Shown here piece by piece: positions 24,856 through 33,146 of a stretch of DNA of 47,922 nt (the first letter of the stretch is position 1; each line of letters begins with the position of its first letter). The notes beneath the pieces were generated by a model. That model saw only the letters and a list, made by a program, of their open reading frames with translations. It ran no database searches and had not been told where the DNA came from. The DNA lies in contig JAJPJR010000051.1 of the NCBI GenBank assembly GCA_021324165.1, forward strand, positions 1-47,922, in the 5' to 3' direction. This DNA comes from Armatimonadota bacterium. Lineage in GTDB: Bacteria; Armatimonadota; Fimbriimonadia; Fimbriimonadales; ATM1. Position numbers and translations under genes: made by a program.

Positions 24856-25668
24856 ATGCGCAAAGCCAAACTCCCACAAGAACCGAGCACAGTGCCCGAA
24901 CTCGCGGTCGCTGAAATTCAAGAACCGTATGATCTTGAGGCCGCGGAGAATCTGTTCCGCCAAGCGGAGCAGGCAGAACAAAGCGGCGATCTTGAATCTG
25001 CCTTCCACGCGTACACAGCCGCAATCGAACGCGCACCGAACATGGCAAAGGCTTATGCCGGACGCGCGTTTTTGCTCATGCAGTCCGGGATGCTGGAAGA
25101 AGCGATCAGCGATTATGATCGTGCTCTCGCGCTGCAGCCCGACGAATGGAACTGGATTCTGAATCGAGGCGTTTGCAAATTCGAACTCGAACACCTGGAA
25201 GACGCGATCAAGGACTACGATGCTGCCATCGCCCTGCGTCCCGATTGCGCTCCGGCATACATGAACAGAGGGATGGCAAAAACCGACCTGGAAGATTACA
25301 CGCACGCGCTCGAAGATTTGGATAAGGCGCTTGAATTGAATCCTGATAATGCGAAAGCCCTGTATCAAAGAGGTTTTTGCAAAGCGATGCTTGGGCGCGA
25401 AGAGGAAGCAGTCGTTGATCTTTCCCGCGCGATCGAGCTCGAGCCGTCCGATGCTTATGCGTATGCACTTCGTGGCTCGGTGAACCTCAATTTGGGCAAT
25501 CTGCGCCAAGCAAAGGCCGACTACGATGACGCGATTCGGCTTGATCCGGATGATGCCGACCTGTACGTGCGTCGAGGAAATGTGAGGCAGATGCTTGGAG
25601 ATTCCGAGGGCGCAGAAAGAGACTTTGCCGAAGCCGCCCGGTTGAATCCCGATCTTTGGAAGCAATAG
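24856..25668 (+). CDS. Tetratricopeptide-repeat protein
   Basis: The 270-aa protein is built almost wholly of TPR units after about 35 residues. Seven are visible: EQSGDLESAFHAYTAAIERA, YAGRAFLLMQSGMLEEAISD, LNRGVCKFELEHLEDAIKDY, YMNRGMAKTDLEDYTHALED, LYQRGFCKAMLGREEEAVVD, YALRGSVNLNLGNLRQAKAD and LYVRRGNVRQMLGDSEGAER. It is a protein-protein interaction scaffold with no enzyme motif and no signal peptide. Start ATG 24856 has AAGGAG eight bases upstream. It follows mntR by 28 nt, so cotranscription is possible. Confidence 0.88.
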   Translation: MRKAKLPQEPSTVPELAVAEIQEPYDLEAAENLFRQAEQAEQSGDLESAFHAYTAAIERAPNMAKAYAGRAFLLMQSGMLEEAISDYDRALALQPDEWNWILNRGVCKFELEHLEDAIKDYDAAIALRPDCAPAYMNRGMAKTDLEDYTHALEDLDKALELNPDNAKALYQRGFCKAMLGREEEAVVDLSRAIELEPSDAYAYALRGSVNLNLGNLRQAKADYDDAIRLDPDDADLYVRRGNVRQMLGDSEGAERDFAEAARLNPDLWKQ

Positions 25669-25684
25669 ACTCTCCAAAAACATC

Positions 25685-26455
25685 ATGTTCATCGCGTTTC
25701 TGGCGATTGCCAGCGCACCGAACCATTGCGTGGCCGATCTTAAAATGGAACCGGCGAGAATCGTTCCAGGCAAGCCGTTCTGGATCGCGACGCGGTTTCG
25801 AATTCAAAAGGGTTGGCACATTTATTGGTTGAACCCGGGCGATTCCGGGCTGGCGACAAGAATTGATTGGAACCTTCCCAAGACCTTTTCTTTTTTGGAG
25901 CAGCGTTGGCCGCCGCCCAAAGAGATTGCATCGGCAGGAATCGTGAGTTATGGTTACGAAAACGTGGCGGTGGTGCTCACAAAGATCATGCCGCCAAAAT
26001 CCGGTCTGCCTTCTCATCCAATCATCATCGCAAAACTGAATTGGATGGCGTGCGAACAAACTTGCGTTATCGAACAGCAGTCGGTGAGCCTTAATTTGTC
26101 GCGGGGACATTTAGAAGGCAGCCGATCGCTTCTTGCTTCGGCGCGTGCGGCGTTGCCCGCCGACGGCAGATTGATCGAGCCGATCGCCCAGGAACAGGCC
26201 GATCATTTCGTTTTGTCGTTTCGGCTGAACGGCGCCCGGTCGGCGTATTTTTTCTGCCAAGACCGCGGAGTGGTGGAACCCAGCGGTCAGCAGGCGCTCA
26301 AGAGGATCGGCGGCCGTTTCGAGCTTGCGATTCCAAAGGCGCGCGCCTACCAGCCAAAGAGTGGGAATCTTACGGGGGTTTTGAGCGTAGAATATGATCG
26401 AAACATCCGAAAGTATTGGGCGATTCACGCCCGGATTCAAAGCAAAAACAGATAG
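25685..26455 (+). CDS. DsbD N-terminal-domain-like secreted protein
   Basis: The 256-aa protein has a short signal peptide (MFIAFLAIASA) and an immunoglobulin-like domain matching the N-terminal part of DsbD/ScsB (PF11412 type): PGKPFWIATRFRIQKGWHIYWLNPGDSG, WPPPKEI, YGYENVAVVLTKI and LNWMACEQTCV, which carries two Cys spaced as in DsbD-alpha (C-x3-C). Unlike DsbD there is no membrane domain and no C-terminal thioredoxin domain. It may pass electrons to or from another carrier, such as the redoxin encoded next. The gap to that gene is 9 nt. Confidence 0.78.
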   Translation: MFIAFLAIASAPNHCVADLKMEPARIVPGKPFWIATRFRIQKGWHIYWLNPGDSGLATRIDWNLPKTFSFLEQRWPPPKEIASAGIVSYGYENVAVVLTKIMPPKSGLPSHPIIIAKLNWMACEQTCVIEQQSVSLNLSRGHLEGSRSLLASARAALPADGRLIEPIAQEQADHFVLSFRLNGARSAYFFCQDRGVVEPSGQQALKRIGGRFELAIPKARAYQPKSGNLTGVLSVEYDRNIRKYWAIHARIQSKNR

Positions 26456-26464
26456 GAGGTCGTG

Positions 26465-27052
26465 ATGACGATTCTGATTGCAGCGGCGATAGCCGCAAAC
26501 TGCACCGCACTGCCTCAAAACGACGTTCGTATGGCGCCCAGTTTCAGCCTGCAGGCGGCAAGCGGCAAAACGATAGCCTTATCGGATCTGAAGGGTAAGT
26601 ATGTGGTTCTTGAATGGTGGAACAACGGCTGTCCGGTTGTGGGAAAACATTACCGAAGCGGCAACATTCCTGCACTTCAAAAAGAGTTCAAAGAAAAAGG
26701 TGTCATTTGGCTTTCAATCACATCCTCGGCGCCTGGAAAGCAGGGCTATGTAACCGCGCAAAATGCCAACGACATCATGGCGCGGATGGGCGGCCATCCC
26801 ACCGATATTCTCTTTGATCCAACCGGAGCGACGGGCCGCGCGTATGGAGCCAAAGCAACGCCGCAACTGGTGCTGATCTCGCCCAAAGGCGAAATGCTTT
26901 ACAACGGCGCGATTGACGACAACGAAAACGCGTTCGGCGAGGCGATTTTGAAATCGCAAAACTATCTGCGGCGCGCTTGGAACGAAATTCAATCGGGCAA
27001 AAAGGTCTCGATCCCGTTCACCCAAGCGTACGGCTGCAGTATAAAATACTAA
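26465..27052 (+). CDS. Thioredoxin-like (AhpC/TSA redoxin) protein
   Basis: The 195-aa protein has an Ala-rich N-terminus (likely a signal peptide, AAAIAANCTA) and a redoxin domain: APSFSLQAASGK, LSDLKGKYVVLEWWNNGCPVVGKHY with a single Cys in the NxGCPxVxKHY motif, a cis-Pro region KATPQLVLI, IDDN, and the C-terminal PFTQAYGCSIKY typical of this subfamily. The family is annotated as thiol peroxidase or reductase. Start ATG 26465 is preceded by TAGGAGGT, the best Shine-Dalgarno site in this region. Confidence 0.88.
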   Translation: MTILIAAAIAANCTALPQNDVRMAPSFSLQAASGKTIALSDLKGKYVVLEWWNNGCPVVGKHYRSGNIPALQKEFKEKGVIWLSITSSAPGKQGYVTAQNANDIMARMGGHPTDILFDPTGATGRAYGAKATPQLVLISPKGEMLYNGAIDDNENAFGEAILKSQNYLRRAWNEIQSGKKVSIPFTQAYGCSIKY

Positions 27053-27066
27053 GCGTTCGGCGGGGT

Positions 27067-28389
27067 TTAGGCGTTCTGCACTTGCGGACGTTTGTCCCAA
27101 TGCTGGTCTCGATAAACCTCGCCGCCGCTGAACGTGAGCATCGTTTTGCCTTTGAACACGCATCCGTGATAGGGCGAGTTTTTTCCTTTTGAAAACGTTT
27201 TGTTCACGTCAAACGTCCACTCCAAATCCGGATCAATCACAGCGACCTGCGCAACCGGTGTGCGCCCAGGCTTGAGCGTGCCTGCATCCAAGCGATAGAT
27301 TTCTGCCGGCCTGGTGCTGAGTTTTCGAACCGTTTCAAGCGGGCTCAGCAGCCCTTTGTGCGTCAGGTGCGTTAGCGTAACACCCACCGCCGTTTCCAGC
27401 CCCACAATTCCAAACGGCGCTTGTTCAAAAGGCACATCTTTTTCGTGCCTGGCATGCGGCGCGTGATCGGTTGCGATGCAATCTATGATTCCAGCCGCGA
27501 GCGCGGAGATCAGAGTTTCGACATCCAGTTTCGTTCTCAGCGGAGGGTTCATTTTCCAATGCGTATCGAATGGCGGCATCTGGTCATCAATCAGCGAAAA
27601 GTGGTGAGGGCACACTTCCGCCGTTACCGGCGCTCCCAGATCTTTGGCTTGTTCGATGATCGCAACGCTGCCCCATGTGCTCACGTGCAAAATGTGCAGC
27701 GGGCAGCCCGTTTCAAAACTCAAAAGACAGTTACGTGCCACGTGAATCTCTTCGGCGGTGCGCGGCATTCCGCGAAGCCCAAGCACTGCGCTCATCGCGC
27801 CTTCGTTCATGCTGGCGCCCATCGTCAGCGACTGATCTTCGCAATGGGTGGCCACGGGCAGATCAACTTGCCTGCAAAGTTCCATGCACCTTTGCATTAC
27901 CGCGCTGTTTTGCAAAGGAAATGCATCGTCGCTTGCCGCAACGACTCCTGCGCGTTTCAGCGCCGCAAAGTCGCTGGGCCTTTCGCCTTTCATCTCTTGT
28001 GTCAACGCTCCGATAGGAGCAACGAAAACGCCTCCAGCTTCCGGCGACGAACTTTGATCGAGCAGAAAATCAATGAGTGCGGGATTGTCGAGCGGAGGAT
28101 CGGTGTTCGGCATGCACGCTATGGTGGTGAACCCGCCTGCGGCGGCAGCCTGAGTGCCCGTGATGATCGTCTCTTTGTGCGAATAGCCGGGTTCGCGAAG
28201 ATGCACGTGAATGTCAACCAGACCAGGAGTGATCCAACACCCCGTGCAATCATACAGTTCATCCGCCCCTCGTTCGTCCACCTTTGTTCCGATTTCGGCA
28301 ATCTGGTCGTTTTCCAAAACAACCGAACCGATCACGTCGAGGTCTTGAGACGGATCAAGAATCCGTCCGCCTTTCAAAACGATTTTCAT
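27067..28389 (-). CDS. pyrC: Dihydroorotase PyrC
   Basis: This 440-aa zinc amidohydrolase (type I dihydroorotase) closes carbamoyl-aspartate to dihydroorotate, the third step of pyrimidine synthesis. Motifs: DIHVHLREPGYSHKET with the two metal His, ACMPNTDPP, THCEDQ, LHILHVST, EVCPHHFSL and IDCIATDHAPH with the catalytic Asp. All expected metal ligands are present. It overlaps pyrB by four bases (ATGA) and is the last gene of the pyrRBC operon. Confidence 0.96.
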   Translation of the reverse strand: MKIVLKGGRILDPSQDLDVIGSVVLENDQIAEIGTKVDERGADELYDCTGCWITPGLVDIHVHLREPGYSHKETIITGTQAAAAGGFTTIACMPNTDPPLDNPALIDFLLDQSSSPEAGGVFVAPIGALTQEMKGERPSDFAALKRAGVVAASDDAFPLQNSAVMQRCMELCRQVDLPVATHCEDQSLTMGASMNEGAMSAVLGLRGMPRTAEEIHVARNCLLSFETGCPLHILHVSTWGSVAIIEQAKDLGAPVTAEVCPHHFSLIDDQMPPFDTHWKMNPPLRTKLDVETLISALAAGIIDCIATDHAPHARHEKDVPFEQAPFGIVGLETAVGVTLTHLTHKGLLSPLETVRKLSTRPAEIYRLDAGTLKPGRTPVAQVAVIDPDLEWTFDVNKTFSKGKNSPYHGCVFKGKTMLTFSGGEVYRDQHWDKRPQVQNA

Positions 28390-29330
28390 GATGCGCGGCT
28401 CCTGGCTTTCGATTTGCGCTGCTGTTCGCCGTTCAAACCAAACACATAGGCAAACGCAGCCATCCGAACATAAACCCCGTTTTCCACCTGCTGGGTTATC
28501 ACCGATTGGCTGCCGTCGGCGGTCGCGTCATCAATTTCGATGCCGCGATTGATAGGCCCAGGATGCATCACGATGCAATCCGGCTTTGCGAATCGAAGCG
28601 CACGCGAATTGATCTGATACAGCGAAGCGAACTCTCCCGTACTGGAAATCAGTCCCGATGTCATTCTCTCTTTTTGCAAACGCAAAGCCATCACCACATC
28701 GGCCCCTTGGATTCCGGAATGCAGATCGTGACAGATTTCAACGGGCAGCCCTGCTGGAAACTTCGGCAGAAGGGTTTTCGGCCCCACCAGCCGCACTTCG
28801 GCACCAAGTTTTGTGAGCGACCAGATGTTGCTTCGCGCCACACGGCTGTGCAGCGCATCGCCCACGATCGCAACAACCAGCCCGGCCACCGAGTCCCGGT
28901 TTTCGATAATCGTCATCGCATCGGCAAGCGCCTGCGTCGGATGCTCATGCATTCCATCGCCGGCGTTGATTACCGGACCTTCGAAAAGATCGGCCGCGAG
29001 CATTGCCGCTCCGCTGCACTTGTGGCGCATCACCAAACCGTCAATGCCTTCGCTTTTGAGCGTAAGGACAGTGTCTTTCAACGATTCGCCTTTGCTCATG
29101 CTGCTGCCTTGCATTCCAAACGAAGTGGTATGCAAACCCAAGCGAAGCGCCGCCTGCTCAAACCCCACGCGCGTTCGCGTGCTGTCTTCCAAAAAAAGCA
29201 TCCCGACCGATTTACCGTGCAGCGAGGGCAGTTCGCCGCCGTTTCTGCACGCCGCTTTGAGCCTCAGCGAAAACGCGATCAGATTTTCGATCTGATCAAC
29301 GTCCATTTCGCGGATTCCGATCAGCCGCAT
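28386..29330 (-). CDS. pyrB: Aspartate carbamoyltransferase catalytic subunit PyrB
   Basis: This 314-aa enzyme makes carbamoyl-aspartate from carbamoyl phosphate and aspartate. Visible signatures: FLEDSTRTRVGFEQAALRLG (the STRTR carbamoyl-phosphate loop), SMSKGESLKDT (the 80s loop Ser/Lys) and INAGDGMHEHPTQALAD. Start ATG 29330 lies inside the end of pyrR (10-nt overlap). No pyrI regulatory subunit is nearby, consistent with pyrR-type control. Confidence 0.96.
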   Translation of the reverse strand: MRLIGIREMDVDQIENLIAFSLRLKAACRNGGELPSLHGKSVGMLFLEDSTRTRVGFEQAALRLGLHTTSFGMQGSSMSKGESLKDTVLTLKSEGIDGLVMRHKCSGAAMLAADLFEGPVINAGDGMHEHPTQALADAMTIIENRDSVAGLVVAIVGDALHSRVARSNIWSLTKLGAEVRLVGPKTLLPKFPAGLPVEICHDLHSGIQGADVVMALRLQKERMTSGLISSTGEFASLYQINSRALRFAKPDCIVMHPGPINRGIEIDDATADGSQSVITQQVENGVYVRMAAFAYVFGLNGEQQRKSKARSRAS

Positions 29331-29860
29331 GGCACCGTTCCCTTGACAACAAACACAGAATCTTCGCCATCAACCTCGGAAAACTTCACAATCACCCGCT
29401 CGTCATCTCCCACTTCCATTTTCATACCAATGTAATTCGGTTGAATGGGAAGCTCTCTTCCGCCGCGATCAATAAGAACCGCGAGCTGAATGCTTGCGGG
29501 GCGGCCGTGCTTCACCAGCGCGTCCATCGCCGCGCGGATCGTTCTGCCGGTGTGGATCACCTCGTCTGCAAGCACCACCGTTTTGCCGGTAATGCCGAAA
29601 GGCACTTCGCTTTCGTCGGGCACCTGCTCTTGGGATTCGATGTCGTCGCGGAATCGGCGGATGTCCAAACCGCCGCATGGAATGGTTGTGCCTTCGATCT
29701 GCGTCATGGCGAACGCAAGCCGCCTCGCGAAAGGAAGACCGTGCTTCATGATTCCCACAACCACCAGGGCTCCCGAGCCCCGGTTGTTTTCCAACACCTG
29801 ATGCGCCATGCGTCCCAACGTTCGGCGCATATCGAGCGCAGAGAGAGGGGTTTCAGGCAT
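29321..29860 (-). CDS. pyrR: Bifunctional pyrimidine regulator/uracil phosphoribosyltransferase PyrR
   Basis: The 179-aa PRTase-fold protein has the PRPP loop VVLADEVIHTGRTIRAAMDAL, the LVVVGIMKHGLPFARRLA region and LDIRRFRDDI. PyrR proteins bind pyr mRNA attenuators in response to UMP and have some UPRTase activity. In the PRPP motif an Ala-Asp-Glu replaces the usual Val-Asp-Asp. ATG 29860 is chosen because it gives the standard length and has TAATCT 7 nt upstream; an in-frame codon at 29911 would add 17 odd residues. It heads the pyrR-pyrB-pyrC operon. Confidence 0.93.
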   Translation of the reverse strand: MPETPLSALDMRRTLGRMAHQVLENNRGSGALVVVGIMKHGLPFARRLAFAMTQIEGTTIPCGGLDIRRFRDDIESQEQVPDESEVPFGITGKTVVLADEVIHTGRTIRAAMDALVKHGRPASIQLAVLIDRGGRELPIQPNYIGMKMEVGDDERVIVKFSEVDGEDSVFVVKGTVPCG

Positions 29861-29867
29861 ACCGCGC

Positions 29868-29873
29868 AGATTA
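29868..29873 (-). promoter_or_regulatory. -10 box for pyrRBC operon
   Basis: Minus-strand TAATCT (within CATAATCT) lies 7 nt before the pyrR ATG, leaving no room for a 5' attenuator. Confidence 0.5.
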
Positions 29874-29931
29874 TGCCACTTTTGCATGCGGCGGCGGGAC
29901 AAAACGGCCATAATTTCCGCTGCGGTTTTTC

Positions 29932-30879
29932 ATGCGCAAAACGAATGCAGGTGTGGCGGTCGCGGCGATCGGCGGGGCGATGTTCTTGCTCGGCATGGCA
30001 GCGCCCCTCATCGGCGTGCGTCCGCGCCTGTTCGTCGCGGGCACGGTGATTGTCTCTACGTTGTTCGTGGCCCTGCCCATCCTTTTTCTGTATTCGATTT
30101 CAAATCTCAAGCTCAAACCGGCCGCCACCGTGGCAGTTTTCGCAATCGGCGTGGTGATGATGCTTCTCATCGAGCGCACGATTCCGCTCGCTGCATTCCC
30201 CTGGCAGGCAGCGGCATTGGGATCGGCTGGACAGATTGCGGTCGTGTTGTGGGCAGGATCGGTCGGCGCGCTCGTCGCCTTGATGTTCAAAGACCGCAAC
30301 TTGGTGGTTCCCGCGGCAATCATGCTCGCCGCGATTGACTTCGTGATCGTTTTGGCGCCTGCAGGGATCGTTCATAAAGCGCTTCAATCCGACCAGGGAC
30401 GGCGCGTTTTCGAAGCGGTCGCTTACAAAGTTCCGTCGCTGGGACACCTGCAGCCCGCCGCGTTCATTGGCCCCGCCGACTTTTTGTTCGTGGCGATGTT
30501 TTTCGTTGTGATTCATCGGTTCGAAATGAGAAAGTCGGCCACATTAATTGCGGTGGCGATCGCACTCATCGCTTACCTTCTGATCGTGTTGATGTTCGGC
30601 CAACGATCCTTTGCCGGCATCTCGCTCACCGCGCTGCCTGCGCTTGTTCCCATCGGACTGGCGGTGCTCATCGCCAACCGTTCAGAGTTCAAAATGAATC
30701 CACAAGAAAAACTGATGTGCTGGATTGTTGCGGGATTGTGCGCGCTGATGATCGGTGCTACGTTGTTTGCTCGAACGCGAAGCCGACCCGAGCGTGCCGC
30801 TCAAGTTTATCGGGCCGCTTCCGACAATCTCGCCGCCGCAGTCTTCGCATCCAGCGGGCCTTCCACGTTTGTGGATTGA
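29932..30879 (+). CDS. Polytopic membrane protein of unknown function
   Basis: The 315-aa protein is almost wholly hydrophobic, with about nine or ten membrane segments (for example VAVAAIGGAMFLLGMAAPLI, LFVALPILFLYSI, VAVFAIGVVMMLLI, AAIDFVIVLAPAGIV, IAVAIALIAYLLIVLMFG and ALPALVPIGLAVLIA). I recognise no family motif. CATAAT at 29909-29914 lies 17 nt before the ATG and may be its -10. It is divergent from pyrR and its last 73 bases overlap the convergent DUF255 gene in antisense. Confidence 0.7.
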   Translation: MRKTNAGVAVAAIGGAMFLLGMAAPLIGVRPRLFVAGTVIVSTLFVALPILFLYSISNLKLKPAATVAVFAIGVVMMLLIERTIPLAAFPWQAAALGSAGQIAVVLWAGSVGALVALMFKDRNLVVPAAIMLAAIDFVIVLAPAGIVHKALQSDQGRRVFEAVAYKVPSLGHLQPAAFIGPADFLFVAMFFVVIHRFEMRKSATLIAVAIALIAYLLIVLMFGQRSFAGISLTALPALVPIGLAVLIANRSEFKMNPQEKLMCWIVAGLCALMIGATLFARTRSRPERAAQVYRAASDNLAAAVFASSGPSTFVD

Positions 30880-32816
30880 ACGATGTAAATGCCTGGCTTG
30901 CGAGTCGTCCAAACAGCAGCGCTTTTTGCAGCGCGAACCGTTCGAAACAGATCGAGGTTTGATCTTCTTAGCGCAGCCGCCTGTACGCCGTTCAAGACAA
31001 CGCTTGGCAAAAACAGTCTGCTGCTGGCACGCACCATTCCTGCCGCGCGCCAGCCCAATGAAGGCAGCGATCCTCGGCTTGCATTCGCGATGTCTTGTGC
31101 ACGTGTATCGTAATCCGGCTTTCCCAAAGCAGCTGCCAAATCGTGCCAGTTCCTTATGGCGACGGAACTTACGGATTCGATGGGTGAATCGGCAATGCTT
31201 GGCGCTTGAAGTTCGAACGGAGCAACCGAATTCAGGCTGCCAAGAGTCGAAGCATAAGCCCCCGAAGGCATTGCGAAAAGTTCGGCGCAACGAAGCATGA
31301 TGGTTTCAGCGCGGCGGATCGCCGTTTCGTCGCCCGTTGCATTAAACCGCTCGATGCAGGCCCGCGCAAGCCAAACGTAATCGCCGCAATAACCCGTGGT
31401 GTTGGCAAGTCCCATCGGCGCGTGACGGCAGTCGCCAAGCGGCTGCACGAATGTGCGCATCGCGGCATCGTACGCCCTCTTTGCCGACGTTGCAATCAGG
31501 TCATCGTGCAAAACAAGATTTGATTTGTAAAGGCTTGCGATGACCTGACCGTTCACATCCGCATAGACGCCTTCGTCAATCGGAGGCGGTTTGCGATCTG
31601 CGGCCGATGCAGACGCGGTTCTTCTGTCAACTTCAATCCCGGCGATATCGTAGGTCGAAGCGAGCATCGGCACCGATTTCGCTCCCGAAGGATCAGAAAC
31701 GTGGAACGATGTCAAGTTGGCAGATGCCAGTTCGTCTTCGGTCCAATCATAAAAAGCGCTGCCTGTAACCGGATGTTCATCGCTGCATTGTCCCGCGCGG
31801 AACAGTCCAGAATTCGCATCTTGCATCGCATGGATCGCCCAATAAAGCGTGTCTTTTGCCGTCCATTCAAACAGCCGTTCGCCCTGGATGGAAGCATGGG
31901 CATATTCTGCGGCCAAAAGGCAGTTCATTCCAACCGCCTTCCCCACCTGCGGATTTTGAAACCGCGGCGCTGTGGCCGAATAGAAAAACCCGCCGCCGAG
32001 TTGATCGTAACAAGGCGACCTTCGCAGCGAAATCAGATACGGCGACGAATCAAAACCCGCATCCGTGAGCAGCGAGGGCAGAACGCTCGAAATCGGTGTG
32101 ATTCCCGAAGCGAAAACGCCGGCTGCGGGGTCGGCCGCGCGGACCATCGTCGCGGCAAATTCATAAAGGTCTTGGTCTACCGTCAGCCCAGCCGTCTGCG
32201 AAGCGGAAACGCGCGCAAGCCGGTCATCTTTGATGGCGCGGGCGCGCGACAAAACCGTTTTCGGCCTGCGCACCCACTCGATAGCGATGTCCGAAAGCCA
32301 ATCAATCAGCCCCTTGGTTCTTCCTTCTGTAAACAAAGGAAGAAACGATGTTTCGGCGGCGATGTCGCCGCTTGGAACAAGAACCAAAATCACCGAACAG
32401 CCTGATTCGATCAGTTCTGGTCCATTAAGAGCAACCTGGTCAGCCAGCCAAGGCATTTCTGAAAGATCGGCGCGGACGCTCACAAAATGGTTGTTGAGCA
32501 CGCGCGTCAACTCGGGTTCGACAAAATAGTTGTTGGTAAGAATGTTTGAGTATCGCGAAAACGAGCACCCGATCTCCAGAAAGATCAGTTTGTTTTCCGA
32601 TCGCGCAAGATCGAATGCGGGCTTGTCGAAAGGATGCCAATCAATGCGCTGACGCGACGCCCTTTTGACATACGATCCGTATTCGGATGCCAAACGATTC
32701 GGCTGACTTTCGGGAAGAAATCGCGAGAGGTACTTGAGGCAGACCCCCGCGAAGCAGAACACCAACAGCAGATTTGCCAAAACGGTGAACGCCGGTTTTC
32801 TCAAGCCGACAGCCAT
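30807..32816 (-). CDS. DUF255 (YyaL/SPATA20-like) thioredoxin-fold protein, degenerate active site
   Basis: This 669-aa protein has an N-terminal membrane segment (about 8-30), a thioredoxin-like DUF255 domain (about 55-190) and an (alpha/alpha)6-barrel-like C-terminal part with GGGFFYSATAP and GLFRAGQCSDEHPVTGSAFYDWTEDE, as in YyaL. In the usual GYSTCHWCHVM motif both Cys are replaced: here the segment reads GCSFSRYSNIL (83-93), with Ser at both Cys places. Redox activity is therefore unlikely. The ATG at 32816 has CATAAT 6 nt upstream. It is divergent from gatC and its 3' end overlaps the membrane gene at 29932. Confidence 0.82.
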   Translation of the reverse strand: MAVGLRKPAFTVLANLLLVFCFAGVCLKYLSRFLPESQPNRLASEYGSYVKRASRQRIDWHPFDKPAFDLARSENKLIFLEIGCSFSRYSNILTNNYFVEPELTRVLNNHFVSVRADLSEMPWLADQVALNGPELIESGCSVILVLVPSGDIAAETSFLPLFTEGRTKGLIDWLSDIAIEWVRRPKTVLSRARAIKDDRLARVSASQTAGLTVDQDLYEFAATMVRAADPAAGVFASGITPISSVLPSLLTDAGFDSSPYLISLRRSPCYDQLGGGFFYSATAPRFQNPQVGKAVGMNCLLAAEYAHASIQGERLFEWTAKDTLYWAIHAMQDANSGLFRAGQCSDEHPVTGSAFYDWTEDELASANLTSFHVSDPSGAKSVPMLASTYDIAGIEVDRRTASASAADRKPPPIDEGVYADVNGQVIASLYKSNLVLHDDLIATSAKRAYDAAMRTFVQPLGDCRHAPMGLANTTGYCGDYVWLARACIERFNATGDETAIRRAETIMLRCAELFAMPSGAYASTLGSLNSVAPFELQAPSIADSPIESVSSVAIRNWHDLAAALGKPDYDTRAQDIANASRGSLPSLGWRAAGMVRASSRLFLPSVVLNGVQAAALRRSNLDLFRTVRAAKSAAVWTTRKPGIYIVQSTNVEGPLDAKTAAARLSEAAR

Positions 32817-32822
32817 CGAAAC

Positions 32823-32828
32823 ATTATG
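32823..32828 (-). promoter_or_regulatory. -10 box for DUF255 gene
   Basis: Minus-strand CATAAT, 6 nt before the ATG at 32816; back to back with the gatC promoter. Confidence 0.5.
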
Positions 32829-32845
32829 ACGTCAGACCCCTATGC

Positions 32846-32851
32846 TAAAAT
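32846..32851 (+). promoter_or_regulatory. Extended -10 for gatCA
   Basis: TGCTAAAAT (TGn plus TAAAAT) ends 6 nt before the GTG at 32858, predicting a leaderless gatCA transcript. Confidence 0.55.
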
Positions 32852-32857
32852 TCCAGC

Positions 32858-33145
32858 GTGAGTTTCACCCTGGAAGATCTGAAAACGGTTTCAAATTTGG
32901 CCCGCCTCGACCTTTCCGATGAGGAACTGGCTCAAATGGTGGGGAATCTGAACAAGGTGCTTGAATCGTTCCGCGGGCTGCAACAGCTCGATCTTTCTGG
33001 AATCGAAATCACAGCCCATTCAGTGGACACGCATTCCGTTTGGCGCGAAGACGAGCCGCGAAACGGCCTCTCGCGTGCCGAGGCGCTTTCCGCCGCTCCT
33101 GCCAGCCATGCAGGGCTTTTTTTGGTGCCGCGCATCATCGAATAA
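32858..33145 (+). CDS. gatC: Asp-tRNA(Asn)/Glu-tRNA(Gln) amidotransferase subunit C
   Basis: This 95-aa GatC is the small stabilising subunit of the GatCAB complex that converts mischarged Glu-tRNA(Gln) and Asp-tRNA(Asn). Family features: LEDLKTVSNLARLDLSDEEL, LNKVLESFRGLQQLDLSGIE and the C-terminal FLVPRIIE. The GTG start at 32858 is supported by the upstream -10 and family length. One base separates it from gatA; gatB is not in the window. Confidence 0.95.
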   Translation: MSFTLEDLKTVSNLARLDLSDEELAQMVGNLNKVLESFRGLQQLDLSGIEITAHSVDTHSVWREDEPRNGLSRAEALSAAPASHAGLFLVPRIIE

Positions 33146-33146
33146 T

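Noticed and set aside
25812-25826. TGGCAC-N5-TTGG, a second sigma-54-like sequence
   Set aside because: The -12 element is TTGG, not TTGC, and it lies inside the DsbD-like gene with no gene start nearby.
27421-29435. Plus-strand frames of 342 and 309 codons opposite pyrC and pyrB
   Set aside because: Shadows of well-conserved pyrimidine genes.
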